Source: JAKZVK01 sp965248255
GTDB taxonomy: Bacteria > Acidobacteriota > Terriglobia > Bryobacterales > UBA6623
Direction of reading: 5' to 3'
Assembly: GCA_965248255.1 (NCBI GenBank)
Contig: CBDFIW010000004.1
Location: 2,790,001-2,854,000 of the forward strand
DNA: 64,000 bases
Below the pieces are notes generated by a model that saw only the letters and a list, made by a program, of their open reading frames with translations, did no database searches and had not been told where the DNA came from. Every line of letters starts with the position of its first letter. Position 1 is the first letter of the stretch. Positions 43,198-51,187 of the stretch are shown here, one piece after another. The position numbers and the translations under genes are program-made.

Positions 43198-44905
43198 TGC
43201 CTTGCCGCATCTCCTCGGCCATGTGGTCGGCCGCCCGCCAGGCAAGCGCGTTGATCGTCAACGTCGGGTTCTTGTCCGGGTTGGTCACAAACGAAGCGCC
43301 GTCGCAGACGTACAGGTTCGGCACATCATGGGCACGGCAGAAGCGGTCGACCACCGAATCCCGCGGGTTGTCGCCCATGCGTGCGCCGCCGACCTCGTGG
43401 ATGATGGTGCCGGGAATCGAGATACCGCTCTGCTGGAACAGCGGATGGCCGAGCCGCGTGACGCGCCCGCCCATCTCTTCGATCAAGCCGGTGAAGGTCT
43501 TCTCCATGTGCCGCGCCTGCTTCCATTCGTAGTCGGCGAAGCGGAACTGGAATCGCAACACCGGAATGCCCCAACGATCGACCACTTCGGGGTCGAGTTC
43601 GCAGTAGCTCAGGCTGTTCGGAATCATCTCGCCGCGTCCGGCGAAGCTCACCGACGCGCCGTACTCTTCGCGAATGCGCTGCTTGAGCTTTCTGCCGTAG
43701 CCCATGTCCCTCGCCACGCCCTGGAACGAACCGATGTCCGGCATACGGAAGCCCCCGCCGACCTCGACGTGATAGCCCCGCGGAAAGCCAAGCTTGTGAT
43801 GGTCTTCCCACAGCCACCAGGGCGCATAGATGTGCGCTCCACCGAAGCCGTCGGTGTCGTAGCGCGGCACATTCTCAAGCGCGGGCACATAGCCCGAGAC
43901 GCCGAACCCGACCGTGTCCATCAGGTAACGCCCGACGAGGCCGGACGAGTTCGCGACGCCGTTGGGGAACTCTTTCGTCTTCGAGTTGAGCAGGATGCGG
44001 ATCGACTCGCACGTGCTCGCCGCCAATGCCACGACTCGGGTCTCGATGCGCCGCTCGGTACGCGCTTTCTTGTCGACGTAGATCACACCGGTCGCTCGGC
44101 CGTTGCCGTCGGTGGTGACTTCGCGTGCCATCGAATCGGTGAGCAAGGTGAGATTACCCGTCTCGAGTGCCGGGAAGACGTCGACCAGGCTGGCGGAATA
44201 GTTCGAATTCGTGATGCAGCCGTTGCCGCAGTGGCCGCAGTAGTGGCACGCCGGACGTCCGTTGATCGAATGCGTGATCACCGCCCGCCGATTGGGGATG
44301 AACGAGACACCGAGCTTCTTGCCGGTCTGCCGGATAACTTGTTCGTGGGCCTTCGGCGGCGGCGTCTTGTGGAAAACACCGTCCGGCGCGGTGGGGATGC
44401 CTTCCCGGCTTCCGGTGACCCCGACATACTTCTCCGCCCGGTCGTAGTAGGGAGCGATGTCGCTGTAGTCGATCGGCCAGTTGAAGCCGAGTCCGTCGCG
44501 GTCGTATGCCTTCAGGTCGAGCTGCGAGAAGCGAAACGACATGCGGCCGTAGTGGTTGGTGCGGCCGCCGACCTTGCGCGAGCGAAACCAGAGGAATTCG
44601 CTGCCCTCCGCCACCGTGTAGGGCTCGCCGTCCAGGTGCCAATCGCCATTGGTAACGCGGAAAAACCCGAAAGGCTTGCCCTTTCCAAAGTACTTCTTGC
44701 CCCCTTCTTCGGCGCCACGGTGGTCCTGCTCCCACGGCCAGGCGTGCTGATTGAATTCGTTCTGGTAGTCAAGCGCCGGCCCGGCCTCGAGCAGCGCGAC
44801 CTTGAGCCCCTTCTGTGCGAGAACACGCGCCGTCGTGCCTCCCCCGGCCCCGGCGCCCACAACAACCACGTCGTAGCGGTCCGCGCTAGGCTTGACCTGC
44901 GACAT
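43190..44905 (-). CDS. GMC family FAD oxidoreductase
   Basis: 571 residues. The FAD motif VVVVGAGAGGGTTARVLAQKG, KVGGRTNHYGRMSFRF, CHYCGHCGNGCITNSNYSAS (Cys cluster typical of the gluconate dehydrogenase branch), VALAASTCESIRILLNS and a C-terminal NLYVCDGASFVTNPDKNPTL are present. It likely oxidises a sugar or polyol. It has no signal of its own, fitting piggy-back Tat export with the subunit-3 protein encoded immediately downstream. Confidence 0.93.
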   Translation of the reverse strand: MSQVKPSADRYDVVVVGAGAGGGTTARVLAQKGLKVALLEAGPALDYQNEFNQHAWPWEQDHRGAEEGGKKYFGKGKPFGFFRVTNGDWHLDGEPYTVAEGSEFLWFRSRKVGGRTNHYGRMSFRFSQLDLKAYDRDGLGFNWPIDYSDIAPYYDRAEKYVGVTGSREGIPTAPDGVFHKTPPPKAHEQVIRQTGKKLGVSFIPNRRAVITHSINGRPACHYCGHCGNGCITNSNYSASLVDVFPALETGNLTLLTDSMAREVTTDGNGRATGVIYVDKKARTERRIETRVVALAASTCESIRILLNSKTKEFPNGVANSSGLVGRYLMDTVGFGVSGYVPALENVPRYDTDGFGGAHIYAPWWLWEDHHKLGFPRGYHVEVGGGFRMPDIGSFQGVARDMGYGRKLKQRIREEYGASVSFAGRGEMIPNSLSYCELDPEVVDRWGIPVLRFQFRFADYEWKQARHMEKTFTGLIEEMGGRVTRLGHPLFQQSGISIPGTIIHEVGGARMGDNPRDSVVDRFCRAHDVPNLYVCDGASFVTNPDKNPTLTINALAWRAADHMAEEMRQGNV

Positions 44906-45258
44906 CGCTCTATTACATCACAAGGTTCCCGTTCGACCGCGCCGGCGGATGTAGTGCTCGAGTGGACTGTGAGGCAATGCCGTAGTAGTCTGAAGGTGCG
45001 AAAAGCGTGTTTTCCGTTGGGCGACGTGAAGGCGCAAGTCACGTCCTCGGCATCTTAAGGGCCGAGCATCATCTGAGCCTGATCGCAGGTCGGGCCACAT
45101 GATCTCGGCCCTCGTATTTAGGGTCCGGCGCCGCGATCAACACACCGTTAGGACACCACCCGTCGGATGCGAGAGGCAAGGGCACAGCGTCCTACGCTCG
45201 GGTACCCCCGTTCGGCAGGGTTGACCCTTCTTGCCGACCTCGAACCGAGATCAAAACG
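44906..45258. other. Gene-free stretch between the GMC oxidoreductase and DUF1501 genes
   Basis: About 350 bases holding only short frames antisense to neighbours. It includes the promoter of the GMC pair. No repeat or RNA was recognised. Confidence 0.4.
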
Positions 45259-46731
45259 TCAAGCGAGGATCTCGGAAATGACGCGGGCCGGGAACTGGTC
45301 AGTAAGGCGTTCGTCGAGGCCGTGGCGATGGAAGGTGAGGCCGCGGAAGTTCATGCCCAGCAGGTGAAGGATCGTAGCGTGGTAGTCGTGCGCACTAACG
45401 CGATTCTCGACGGCTTTGTGACCCAGCTCGTCGGTCGCGCCGTAGATCGTGCCGCCCTTGACGCCGCCGCCGGCCATCCAACTACTGAAGCCGCTCGGTC
45501 CGTGATCACGTCCGGCCTGCGACAGGGCGCCTGTGGTCTGGGCGATCGGCAAACGCCCGAACTCGCCGCCCCACAGGACCAACGTGGAATCCAAAAGACC
45601 GCGCTGCTTGAGGTCCTTCAACAAAGCCGCCGTGGGCTTCTCGGTCTTGCCGCAGGAGTAGCGTAGGCCCTTGTCGAGCACACTGTGGTTGTCCCAGATT
45701 TGCCCTTCGATGTAGATCTGCACGAAACGCACGCCGCGCTCCACCAAACGCCGGGCCATTAAGCAGCGCTTCCCATAGGAGTGGGTTCGCTCCTCGTCGA
45801 GACCGTACATCTGCTTGGTCTGCTCGCTTTCCCGCGAGAGGTCCAGCGCGTCAGTGGCCTCGAGCTGCATCCGCGCCGCCAGCTCATAGCTCGAGATCCG
45901 TGCGTCGAGATTCGGCTCGTGGGGACGTTCGGTGCGGTGCCGGTCGTCCATCCAGCGAAGCAGCTTGCGCTGCGCGTCGAGCACCGGGCCCGGCCACTCC
46001 GGACGCGGTTCGAGATTGAGCACCGGCGGGCCCTCGGAGCGAAAACGCGTCCCCTGATAGACCGGCGGCAACCAGGCCGACTGCCAGTTCTGGATACCGT
46101 TGATTGGTAGGCCCTTGGGGTCGTCGAGGACGATGTAGGCTGGCAGGTTTTGGTTCTCCGTCCCCAGCCCGTAAGCCACCCAGGCGCCGAGCGAGGGACG
46201 GTTCGGCGTCAGGCGGCCGGTATGCATCAAGAACAGCGCCGGCTCGTGGTTGATGTGCTCGCTGTACATCGACCGAATCAGTGCGATGTCGTCCACGCAC
46301 TCTGCCGTATGAGGCAGAATCTCGGACAGCTCGATGCCCGATTCGCCGTGCTTGGAAAACTCGTACGGGGACGGCAGAATGCCACCCGTCGCTTTGGAAA
46401 AGAGCACGTCGGTGACGAGGTCACGCGTGGGCACAGTGCCCGCGTACTTCTCGAGCGCCGGCTTTGGGTCAAACAAGTCGACCTGGCTGGGCCCTCCGTT
46501 CATGAAGAGTTGGATAACCGCTTTCGCTTTCGGCTCGAAGTGAGGGCGCTTCGCCGTGAGGTCATATACGTGCGGTGCTTCGCCGGCGGCCGAAGCGGCC
46601 GCGGGCGAGTAGAGGTCCTTGCCCAACAGGCACGCCAGCGCCGTGCCGTGCAGGCCGTCGGCGACGCGCGAGAAGAAATCGCGGCGTGTGGGTTGGTTTT
46701 CGCGTTGCACTGCTTGTCCTAAGTACACCAT
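45259..46731 (-). CDS. DUF1501 domain-containing Tat-exported protein
   Basis: 490 residues. A Tat signal (TRRDFFSRVADGLHGTALACLL) precedes the DUF1501 domain, a sulfatase-like fold: AKAVIQLFMNGGPSQVDLFDPKPAL, SMYSEHINHEPALFLMHTG, RPSLGAWVAYGLGTENQNLPAY, GGEFGRLPIAQ, GRDHGPSGFSSWMAGGG. DUF1501 proteins of planctomycetes and acidobacteria usually follow a DUF1549/DUF1553 cytochrome-type gene; none is present upstream here. Function unknown. Confidence 0.93.
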   Translation of the reverse strand: MVYLGQAVQRENQPTRRDFFSRVADGLHGTALACLLGKDLYSPAAASAAGEAPHVYDLTAKRPHFEPKAKAVIQLFMNGGPSQVDLFDPKPALEKYAGTVPTRDLVTDVLFSKATGGILPSPYEFSKHGESGIELSEILPHTAECVDDIALIRSMYSEHINHEPALFLMHTGRLTPNRPSLGAWVAYGLGTENQNLPAYIVLDDPKGLPINGIQNWQSAWLPPVYQGTRFRSEGPPVLNLEPRPEWPGPVLDAQRKLLRWMDDRHRTERPHEPNLDARISSYELAARMQLEATDALDLSRESEQTKQMYGLDEERTHSYGKRCLMARRLVERGVRFVQIYIEGQIWDNHSVLDKGLRYSCGKTEKPTAALLKDLKQRGLLDSTLVLWGGEFGRLPIAQTTGALSQAGRDHGPSGFSSWMAGGGVKGGTIYGATDELGHKAVENRVSAHDYHATILHLLGMNFRGLTFHRHGLDERLTDQFPARVISEILA

Positions 46732-46957
46732 TTCATGAACACGGTCACGTATCTGAGGGGGGCATCATCCTGGACGGGCGGGCGCGGGGGCTCGCCCCTA
46801 TAGGGCAAACCGAAACGTAACCGTATTTGCGAAACACACTACTCAAGGATACGACAGGCTGGAACCCGCCGCCACGAGCCTTATTCGTTCGGCTCTGCAT
46901 GGACTTGCATCCCGTTGACAACCTTCTTTCGGATTGCGCAACGGGAAAGCCCGCCCA

Positions 46958-48043
46958 TCAGCCGGCTTCAGCGGATTCGGCCCGCGCGGTCTTGGCCGCC
47001 TTGCCTGCCTTCACCTCCGCCTCCGGACCCAATAAAACGGCGATCCAGTGTGTGTCCTCGTGGCTTTCGAGAGCGATCTTCACCGTCATCGTCAACGGCA
47101 CGGACAGCAGCATGCCGACTGCGCCCCACACCCAGCCCCAGAAGACCAACGAGAGGAATACTACGAGGGTCGACAGGCCCAGCTCTCGGCCCATGAACTT
47201 GGGCTCCACGACGCTTCCCATAATGAAGTTGACGGCCAAGAAGCCTACCGCCACGATCACGGCCTTCCCCAGGCCGAATTGAATCAAAGCGAGCAACACG
47301 GCCGGCACGGCGGCGATGATCGAACCGATGTTCGGAATGTAGTTGAGAAGGAAGGCCAGCAGCCCCCACAGCAAGGCGAAGTCCACACCCAGCACCAAGA
47401 CCCAGCCACCAATCAGCAAGCCCGTAACAAGACTCACCGCAGTCTTGATCGCCAAGTATCCCTTTACGCTATCGCTGAATTCGGAGAACTGAGGAAACGA
47501 GGCGGCCTTCTCTCCGAACGCACGTCGCAGCTTGGCCGGCAGGCTCGATGCTTCGAGCAGCATAAAGACGACCGTCAGCAAGATCAAGAACGCATTCGTG
47601 AAAACACTACCCAGCCCGGTCAAGGTGCGCGCGGCCATCGACATCGCGGCTCCCGGGTTGATGAACTCGAAGATCAAAGATGGGTCGAGATCGACCCCGA
47701 GCTCGTCGAGCCACTCGATCGCCACTGCCGATTCCTGCTGCAAACTAGCTTGATAGCCGGGCAGGTTGGTGGAGAAGTCGTTAACCGACGTCCCGATCAA
47801 CGCTCCCAGCCCGAACCCCACTCCGACCATCCCCGCCACGATCAGCAACACCGCGAGCGGCGCCGGCACACCCAGCCGTTTGAGCCACAGCATGGGAGGG
47901 GCGCCGATCACGGCCAAGAAGGCCGAAATGAGAAAAGGCAGCAGGATCGACTGCGCCTCCCTCATACCGGCGATCACGATGACCAAGCCGGCGGCCACAA
48001 GCACGCCCCGAACCACCGCGTCCGGTTTCCCGTGGTCAGGCAT
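46958..48043 (-). CDS. AI-2E family transporter (PerM-like)
   Basis: 361 residues with about eight TM helices and a long periplasmic loop. SILLPFLISAFLAVIGAPPMLWLKR, LLAFLLNYIPNIGSIIAAVPAVLLALIQFG and GSVVEPKFMGRELGLSTLVVFLSLVFWGWVWGAVGMLL are diagnostic. Family members export or exchange small molecules or ions; the AI-2 role is proven for few. It starts eight bases after the response-regulator stop, so it may be an output of that two-component pair. Confidence 0.93.
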   Translation of the reverse strand: MPDHGKPDAVVRGVLVAAGLVIVIAGMREAQSILLPFLISAFLAVIGAPPMLWLKRLGVPAPLAVLLIVAGMVGVGFGLGALIGTSVNDFSTNLPGYQASLQQESAVAIEWLDELGVDLDPSLIFEFINPGAAMSMAARTLTGLGSVFTNAFLILLTVVFMLLEASSLPAKLRRAFGEKAASFPQFSEFSDSVKGYLAIKTAVSLVTGLLIGGWVLVLGVDFALLWGLLAFLLNYIPNIGSIIAAVPAVLLALIQFGLGKAVIVAVGFLAVNFIMGSVVEPKFMGRELGLSTLVVFLSLVFWGWVWGAVGMLLSVPLTMTVKIALESHEDTHWIAVLLGPEAEVKAGKAAKTARAESAEAG

Positions 48044-48051
48044 GGGTTTGG

Positions 48052-48525
48052 TTACATGAAAGCCTTGATGATTTGTGCCTGGATATCTTGCAGGTTCTGC
48101 TGTACGTTCTGTACTTCCTTAATCTTGTCTTCCAGTTTTTCCATCAGGAAGCGCCGCTCCAAGCCGTTCTGAATCACCAGCCTGAGATCTTCGTTTTCCC
48201 AGGGCTTCTCGACATACTGGTAAAGACCGACTTCGTTGATGGCCTTGATGGCGTTCTCTTTGTCAGCGTACCCGGTGAGCAGAATACGGGTGGCGAAGGG
48301 GTGGATCTTCTTGACTTCCAGCAGGAACTGGATGCCGTTCATGCCCGGCATCAGGTAGTCGCTGATGATGAGGTCGATGGGCTTCCGACGGACCTCGTCC
48401 AACGCCTTTTCGGGGCCGTTGTAGGTGAGCACCTCATAGTCGGTCTCGAGCAGCAAGAACGACCGCAGGCTGGTCAGGACCATTTCCTCGTCGTCGACAA
48501 GCGCAATCAAGGGAGTCCTCTCCAT
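48052..48525 (-). CDS. Response regulator with C-terminal coiled coil
   Basis: 157 residues. A complete receiver domain: D11/D12, phospho-acceptor D56 (IISDYLMP), T (LLTGYAD) and K (EKPW). A helical tail (LVIQNGLERRFLMEKLEDKIKEVQNVQQNLQDIQ) replaces a DNA-binding domain. The output may be protein-protein contact. It begins two bases after the kinase stop, so kinase and regulator are a cognate pair. Confidence 0.93.
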   Translation of the reverse strand: MERTPLIALVDDEEMVLTSLRSFLLLETDYEVLTYNGPEKALDEVRRKPIDLIISDYLMPGMNGIQFLLEVKKIHPFATRILLTGYADKENAIKAINEVGLYQYVEKPWENEDLRLVIQNGLERRFLMEKLEDKIKEVQNVQQNLQDIQAQIIKAFM

Positions 48526-48527
48526 GC

Positions 48528-50321
48528 CTACTCGTTGTCGCTTTCTTCGGCGCCTTCCCGGATCGGCAGCCGGACGGTGAACGTTGAGCCCCGGCCGACC
48601 TCGCTCTGGACATCGATATCGCCGCCGTGGTCCTGCACGATCTTGAAGCAGATCGATAGGCCTAAGCCGGTGCCCACGCCGACGCCTTTCGTGGTAAAGC
48701 CGGGATCGAAAATGCGGGACAGGTCTTCGGGAGGGATGCCTACCCCGGTGTCGGAAAATTGGACATTCACTATATCACCTTCCCGGAAGGTACGGACCGT
48801 GATCTTGCCCATGCCGTCGACGGCCTGCGAGCCGTTGACCAGCAGGTTCATGAAGACTTGGTTGATCTGATTGGGATGGCAGTGGATCGCCGGGATCTCG
48901 CCGTACTCCTTCACCACCTCAATGCGGTTCTTCAGCTCGTGATGCACCAGAGTGAGGGTGCTTTCGATGCCCTCATGGAGGTCGGCGGTCTTCAACTCGG
49001 CCTCGTCGAGGCGGGCGAAGTTCCGCAGGCTGCTTACGATGTTGATGATCCTCTCGCAAGCAAGCTGATTAATGCGGGCGATGTCGTCCAGAACCGTCTG
49101 CACCTGCTTGAGCGGACGGATGGCGCGGACCGATTCGGGCACCTCGTCGGACCCCAGCGTGGACGCCAACTTATCGAGCGAACGCCTCAGGGTGTCGGCG
49201 TTGGAGGTGATCGTGCCGATGGGCGTGTTCATCTCGTGAGCGATCCCGGCCACTAGCTTCCCCAGGGCGGCCATCTTCTCCTGCTGCACCAACTGCGCCT
49301 GGGAGTTCCGCAGGTCCCGAGTACGCGCCTCGACTTCCTGTTCGAGCTCCTCGGCGTGGTGTCGCAGGTGCTCGGCGAGCTTCTCGCGCTCGGTCACGTC
49401 GTGGCAGATCACCTGAATGATGCGGTTGTCCCCGTACGTCACGAGCGTCGCGCTGACATCGATGTACTTGGCACCGCCCCTGCTGCTCTCGAGCTTGACG
49501 TTCGAATAACGCAGGTGGCCGCTCTTGGCCATCGCCTCGAACGTAGCCGGGTCTTTCCACTCCTCGAGAGGAATCACGTCGGCCAGGGTCCGTCCACGAA
49601 GAATGTCACGAGGAACGGCGGTTAAGGGCTCGACCTGATGGTTCACCTCGAGAATGCGCCGCGTCCCGAAGTCCGCCAGCAGAATGGCTTCGCCGGCTTC
49701 CTGCGTCAGGGCGCGGTATTTCGCCGCCGACTCCTGCAACTCGGCGCTGCGGCGTTGCAACTCCTCGTAGAGCCGGACGTTCTCGACAATCTGCGCCGAC
49801 TGCGCCGCAATGATCGAAAGCAGCCGCTGATCTTCGTCCGTAAACCCCTCGTCGCCGCTCTTGTTAAACACGTTCAGCAGGCCCACCATCTTGCCTTTGG
49901 CCCGCAACGGCACGCTCAGCAGCGAGCGCATGGGGAAGTCTTCACCGGCCAGCCCGTGGAAGCGGGAGTCACGAGCGAGATCGTTGACCAGCAGCGGCTT
50001 CTGGTTCTTCAACATCCAGCCGGTGAGCTGCTGGCCGAAGCGGTAGGGCACCACGTCGGACCCCGAGTAGGCCTTACGGGCCATGGTGCGAAACGGGTCG
50101 CTGTCTTCCTCGTTGCGCAGCAACATCACCGCGCCCTGCTCCACGTTGAGGTACTTGACGCTCTCCTGGACGATCATCTCCACGATGCTATTGAGCGACA
50201 TCATGGAGCTGATCGCACTGCTGATGCCGTTGAGGATCGACAGCTCCTCCACCGCCCGGCGGAGGCGTATGTTCTCCGCCTGCAGCTCAGACAGACCCTG
50301 TGGTGGCGCGTCGGGATTCAT
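48528..50321 (-). CDS. GAF-PAS sensor histidine kinase
   Basis: 597 residues, no TM segment, so cytosolic. An N-terminal coiled coil (LQAENIRLRRAVEELSILNG) is followed by a GAF domain (about 40-185), a PAS domain (about 200-312) and a coiled coil (HHAEELEQEVEARTRDLRNS). The dimerisation helix carries phospho-acceptor H362 (GIAHEMNTPIG). The ATPase has N (NQVFMNLLVNGSQAV), G1 (FSDTGVGIP) and G2 (GTGLGLSI) boxes. The cognate regulator is immediately downstream. Confidence 0.95.
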   Translation of the reverse strand: MNPDAPPQGLSELQAENIRLRRAVEELSILNGISSAISSMMSLNSIVEMIVQESVKYLNVEQGAVMLLRNEEDSDPFRTMARKAYSGSDVVPYRFGQQLTGWMLKNQKPLLVNDLARDSRFHGLAGEDFPMRSLLSVPLRAKGKMVGLLNVFNKSGDEGFTDEDQRLLSIIAAQSAQIVENVRLYEELQRRSAELQESAAKYRALTQEAGEAILLADFGTRRILEVNHQVEPLTAVPRDILRGRTLADVIPLEEWKDPATFEAMAKSGHLRYSNVKLESSRGGAKYIDVSATLVTYGDNRIIQVICHDVTEREKLAEHLRHHAEELEQEVEARTRDLRNSQAQLVQQEKMAALGKLVAGIAHEMNTPIGTITSNADTLRRSLDKLASTLGSDEVPESVRAIRPLKQVQTVLDDIARINQLACERIINIVSSLRNFARLDEAELKTADLHEGIESTLTLVHHELKNRIEVVKEYGEIPAIHCHPNQINQVFMNLLVNGSQAVDGMGKITVRTFREGDIVNVQFSDTGVGIPPEDLSRIFDPGFTTKGVGVGTGLGLSICFKIVQDHGGDIDVQSEVGRGSTFTVRLPIREGAEESDNE

Positions 50322-50543
50322 ACAAGCTTCTTCGCAGAGTCAGTTCTTGCTTTCGGCGCGGTCCTTTATGGGGGCCGCAGGCGGTTAGGGCCACCGATGA
50401 CTCTATAAGTATAAAGGGCACAACGGTTTGCGATTGGGAATGCGGGAAGGCCTGAACAAAAGCGGCGCGGGCCCACCCAACCGTGACGCGGGGCTCGAAG
50501 AAACCTGCGGCCTTCTCACCGCTGCCTCTGCGAGCGCTCGCCG

Positions 50544-51026
50544 CTACAGTTTTTCGCTAGAGCTAGACTCCGGGGCAACCGCCGCGGCCGGCGGTCTCTC
50601 GAGCCCGGCGGTAAGCAGCGACCGCATGCGCTTGAACAGTGCCTGAAACAGCTTGCGCGTGATTTCAGTGTGGTCGGCCAACAGGTCGAAGAAGTCTTCG
50701 CGGTCGATCCGGAGCAGCCAGCTGTCTTCCGCCGCCCGCGCGGTGACCACGCTCGGTTGGTCATCGAATAGAGCCCAATTCCCGATCGTTTCATCCACGC
50801 CGACCGTGAACATCGCCTGGCCGCTTCGGCTCATCTCCATGCGGCCCGCCAACACAACGTACAGCGAGGGTAGAGGACGGTTTTCCTCGAAGAGGGTCAT
50901 GCCCTTGTTCGCCTCCAACTGGTTGGCGATCGAGGCGACCAAGGCCAACAGATCGGTTTCGAGATCGGAGAATAGATCGACCTTCTGTAGCCGGATGGCG
51001 CGTTCCAGTGTGGTCAGGGTTTCCAT
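50544..51026 (-). CDS. Cyclic-nucleotide-binding domain protein
   Basis: 160 residues from the ATG at 51026; the longer frame upstream is repeat-derived. The cNMP fold: VDLFSDLETDLLALVASIANQLEANKGMTLFEEN, SLYVVLAGRMEMSRSG, VGVDETIGNWALFDDQPSVVTARAAEDSWLLRIDREDFFDLLADH. There is no HTH, so it is not a Crp-type regulator. The phosphate cassette is degenerate (ETIGNWALFDDQPSV instead of GE-LAL--xRxAT), so nucleotide binding is uncertain. It follows the MFS-HEAT gene on the same strand, after a run of REP-like hairpins. Confidence 0.88.
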   Translation of the reverse strand: METLTTLERAIRLQKVDLFSDLETDLLALVASIANQLEANKGMTLFEENRPLPSLYVVLAGRMEMSRSGQAMFTVGVDETIGNWALFDDQPSVVTARAAEDSWLLRIDREDFFDLLADHTEITRKLFQALFKRMRSLLTAGLERPPAAAVAPESSSSEKL

Positions 51027-51041
51027 GTACGCGACTGAGCC

Positions 51042-51147
51042 GCGGGCGTTAGCCCGCTGGCGTTGTGAAAGAACCGGTGGGGCAGGCTTCTTGCCTACCA
51101 ATCAGATAAGCTAACAACCTGAAAACGGGCAGGTAAGGAACCTGCCC
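51042..51147. repeat. Run of REP-like hairpins
   Basis: GCGGGC-GTTA-GCCCGC (51042-51057), an imperfect GGGGCAGGC-TTCTT-GCCTACC hairpin (about 51078-51099) and GGGCAGGT-AAGGA-ACCTGCCC (51127-51147) follow each other between the MFS-HEAT gene and the cyclic-nucleotide-binding gene. The array is BIME-like and may affect mRNA stability between the two genes. Confidence 0.65.
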
Positions 51148-51187
51148 CAGGTGGATCGCGGGTACATCGGGCATTGTTCCCAGCCTC

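Noticed and set aside
43073..45058. 661-residue plus-strand open frame
   Set aside because: It is entirely antisense to the GMC oxidoreductase and subunit-3 genes and shows no domain; long antisense frames are common at this GC content.
47048..48172. 374-residue plus-strand frame rich in Gln, His and Arg
   Set aside because: Antisense to the AI-2E transporter, whose membrane helices give this composition when read backwards.
51027..51101. 25-residue N-terminal extension of the cyclic-nucleotide-binding protein
   Set aside because: It is translated from the REP-like hairpins; the cNMP domain fits the ATG at 51026.
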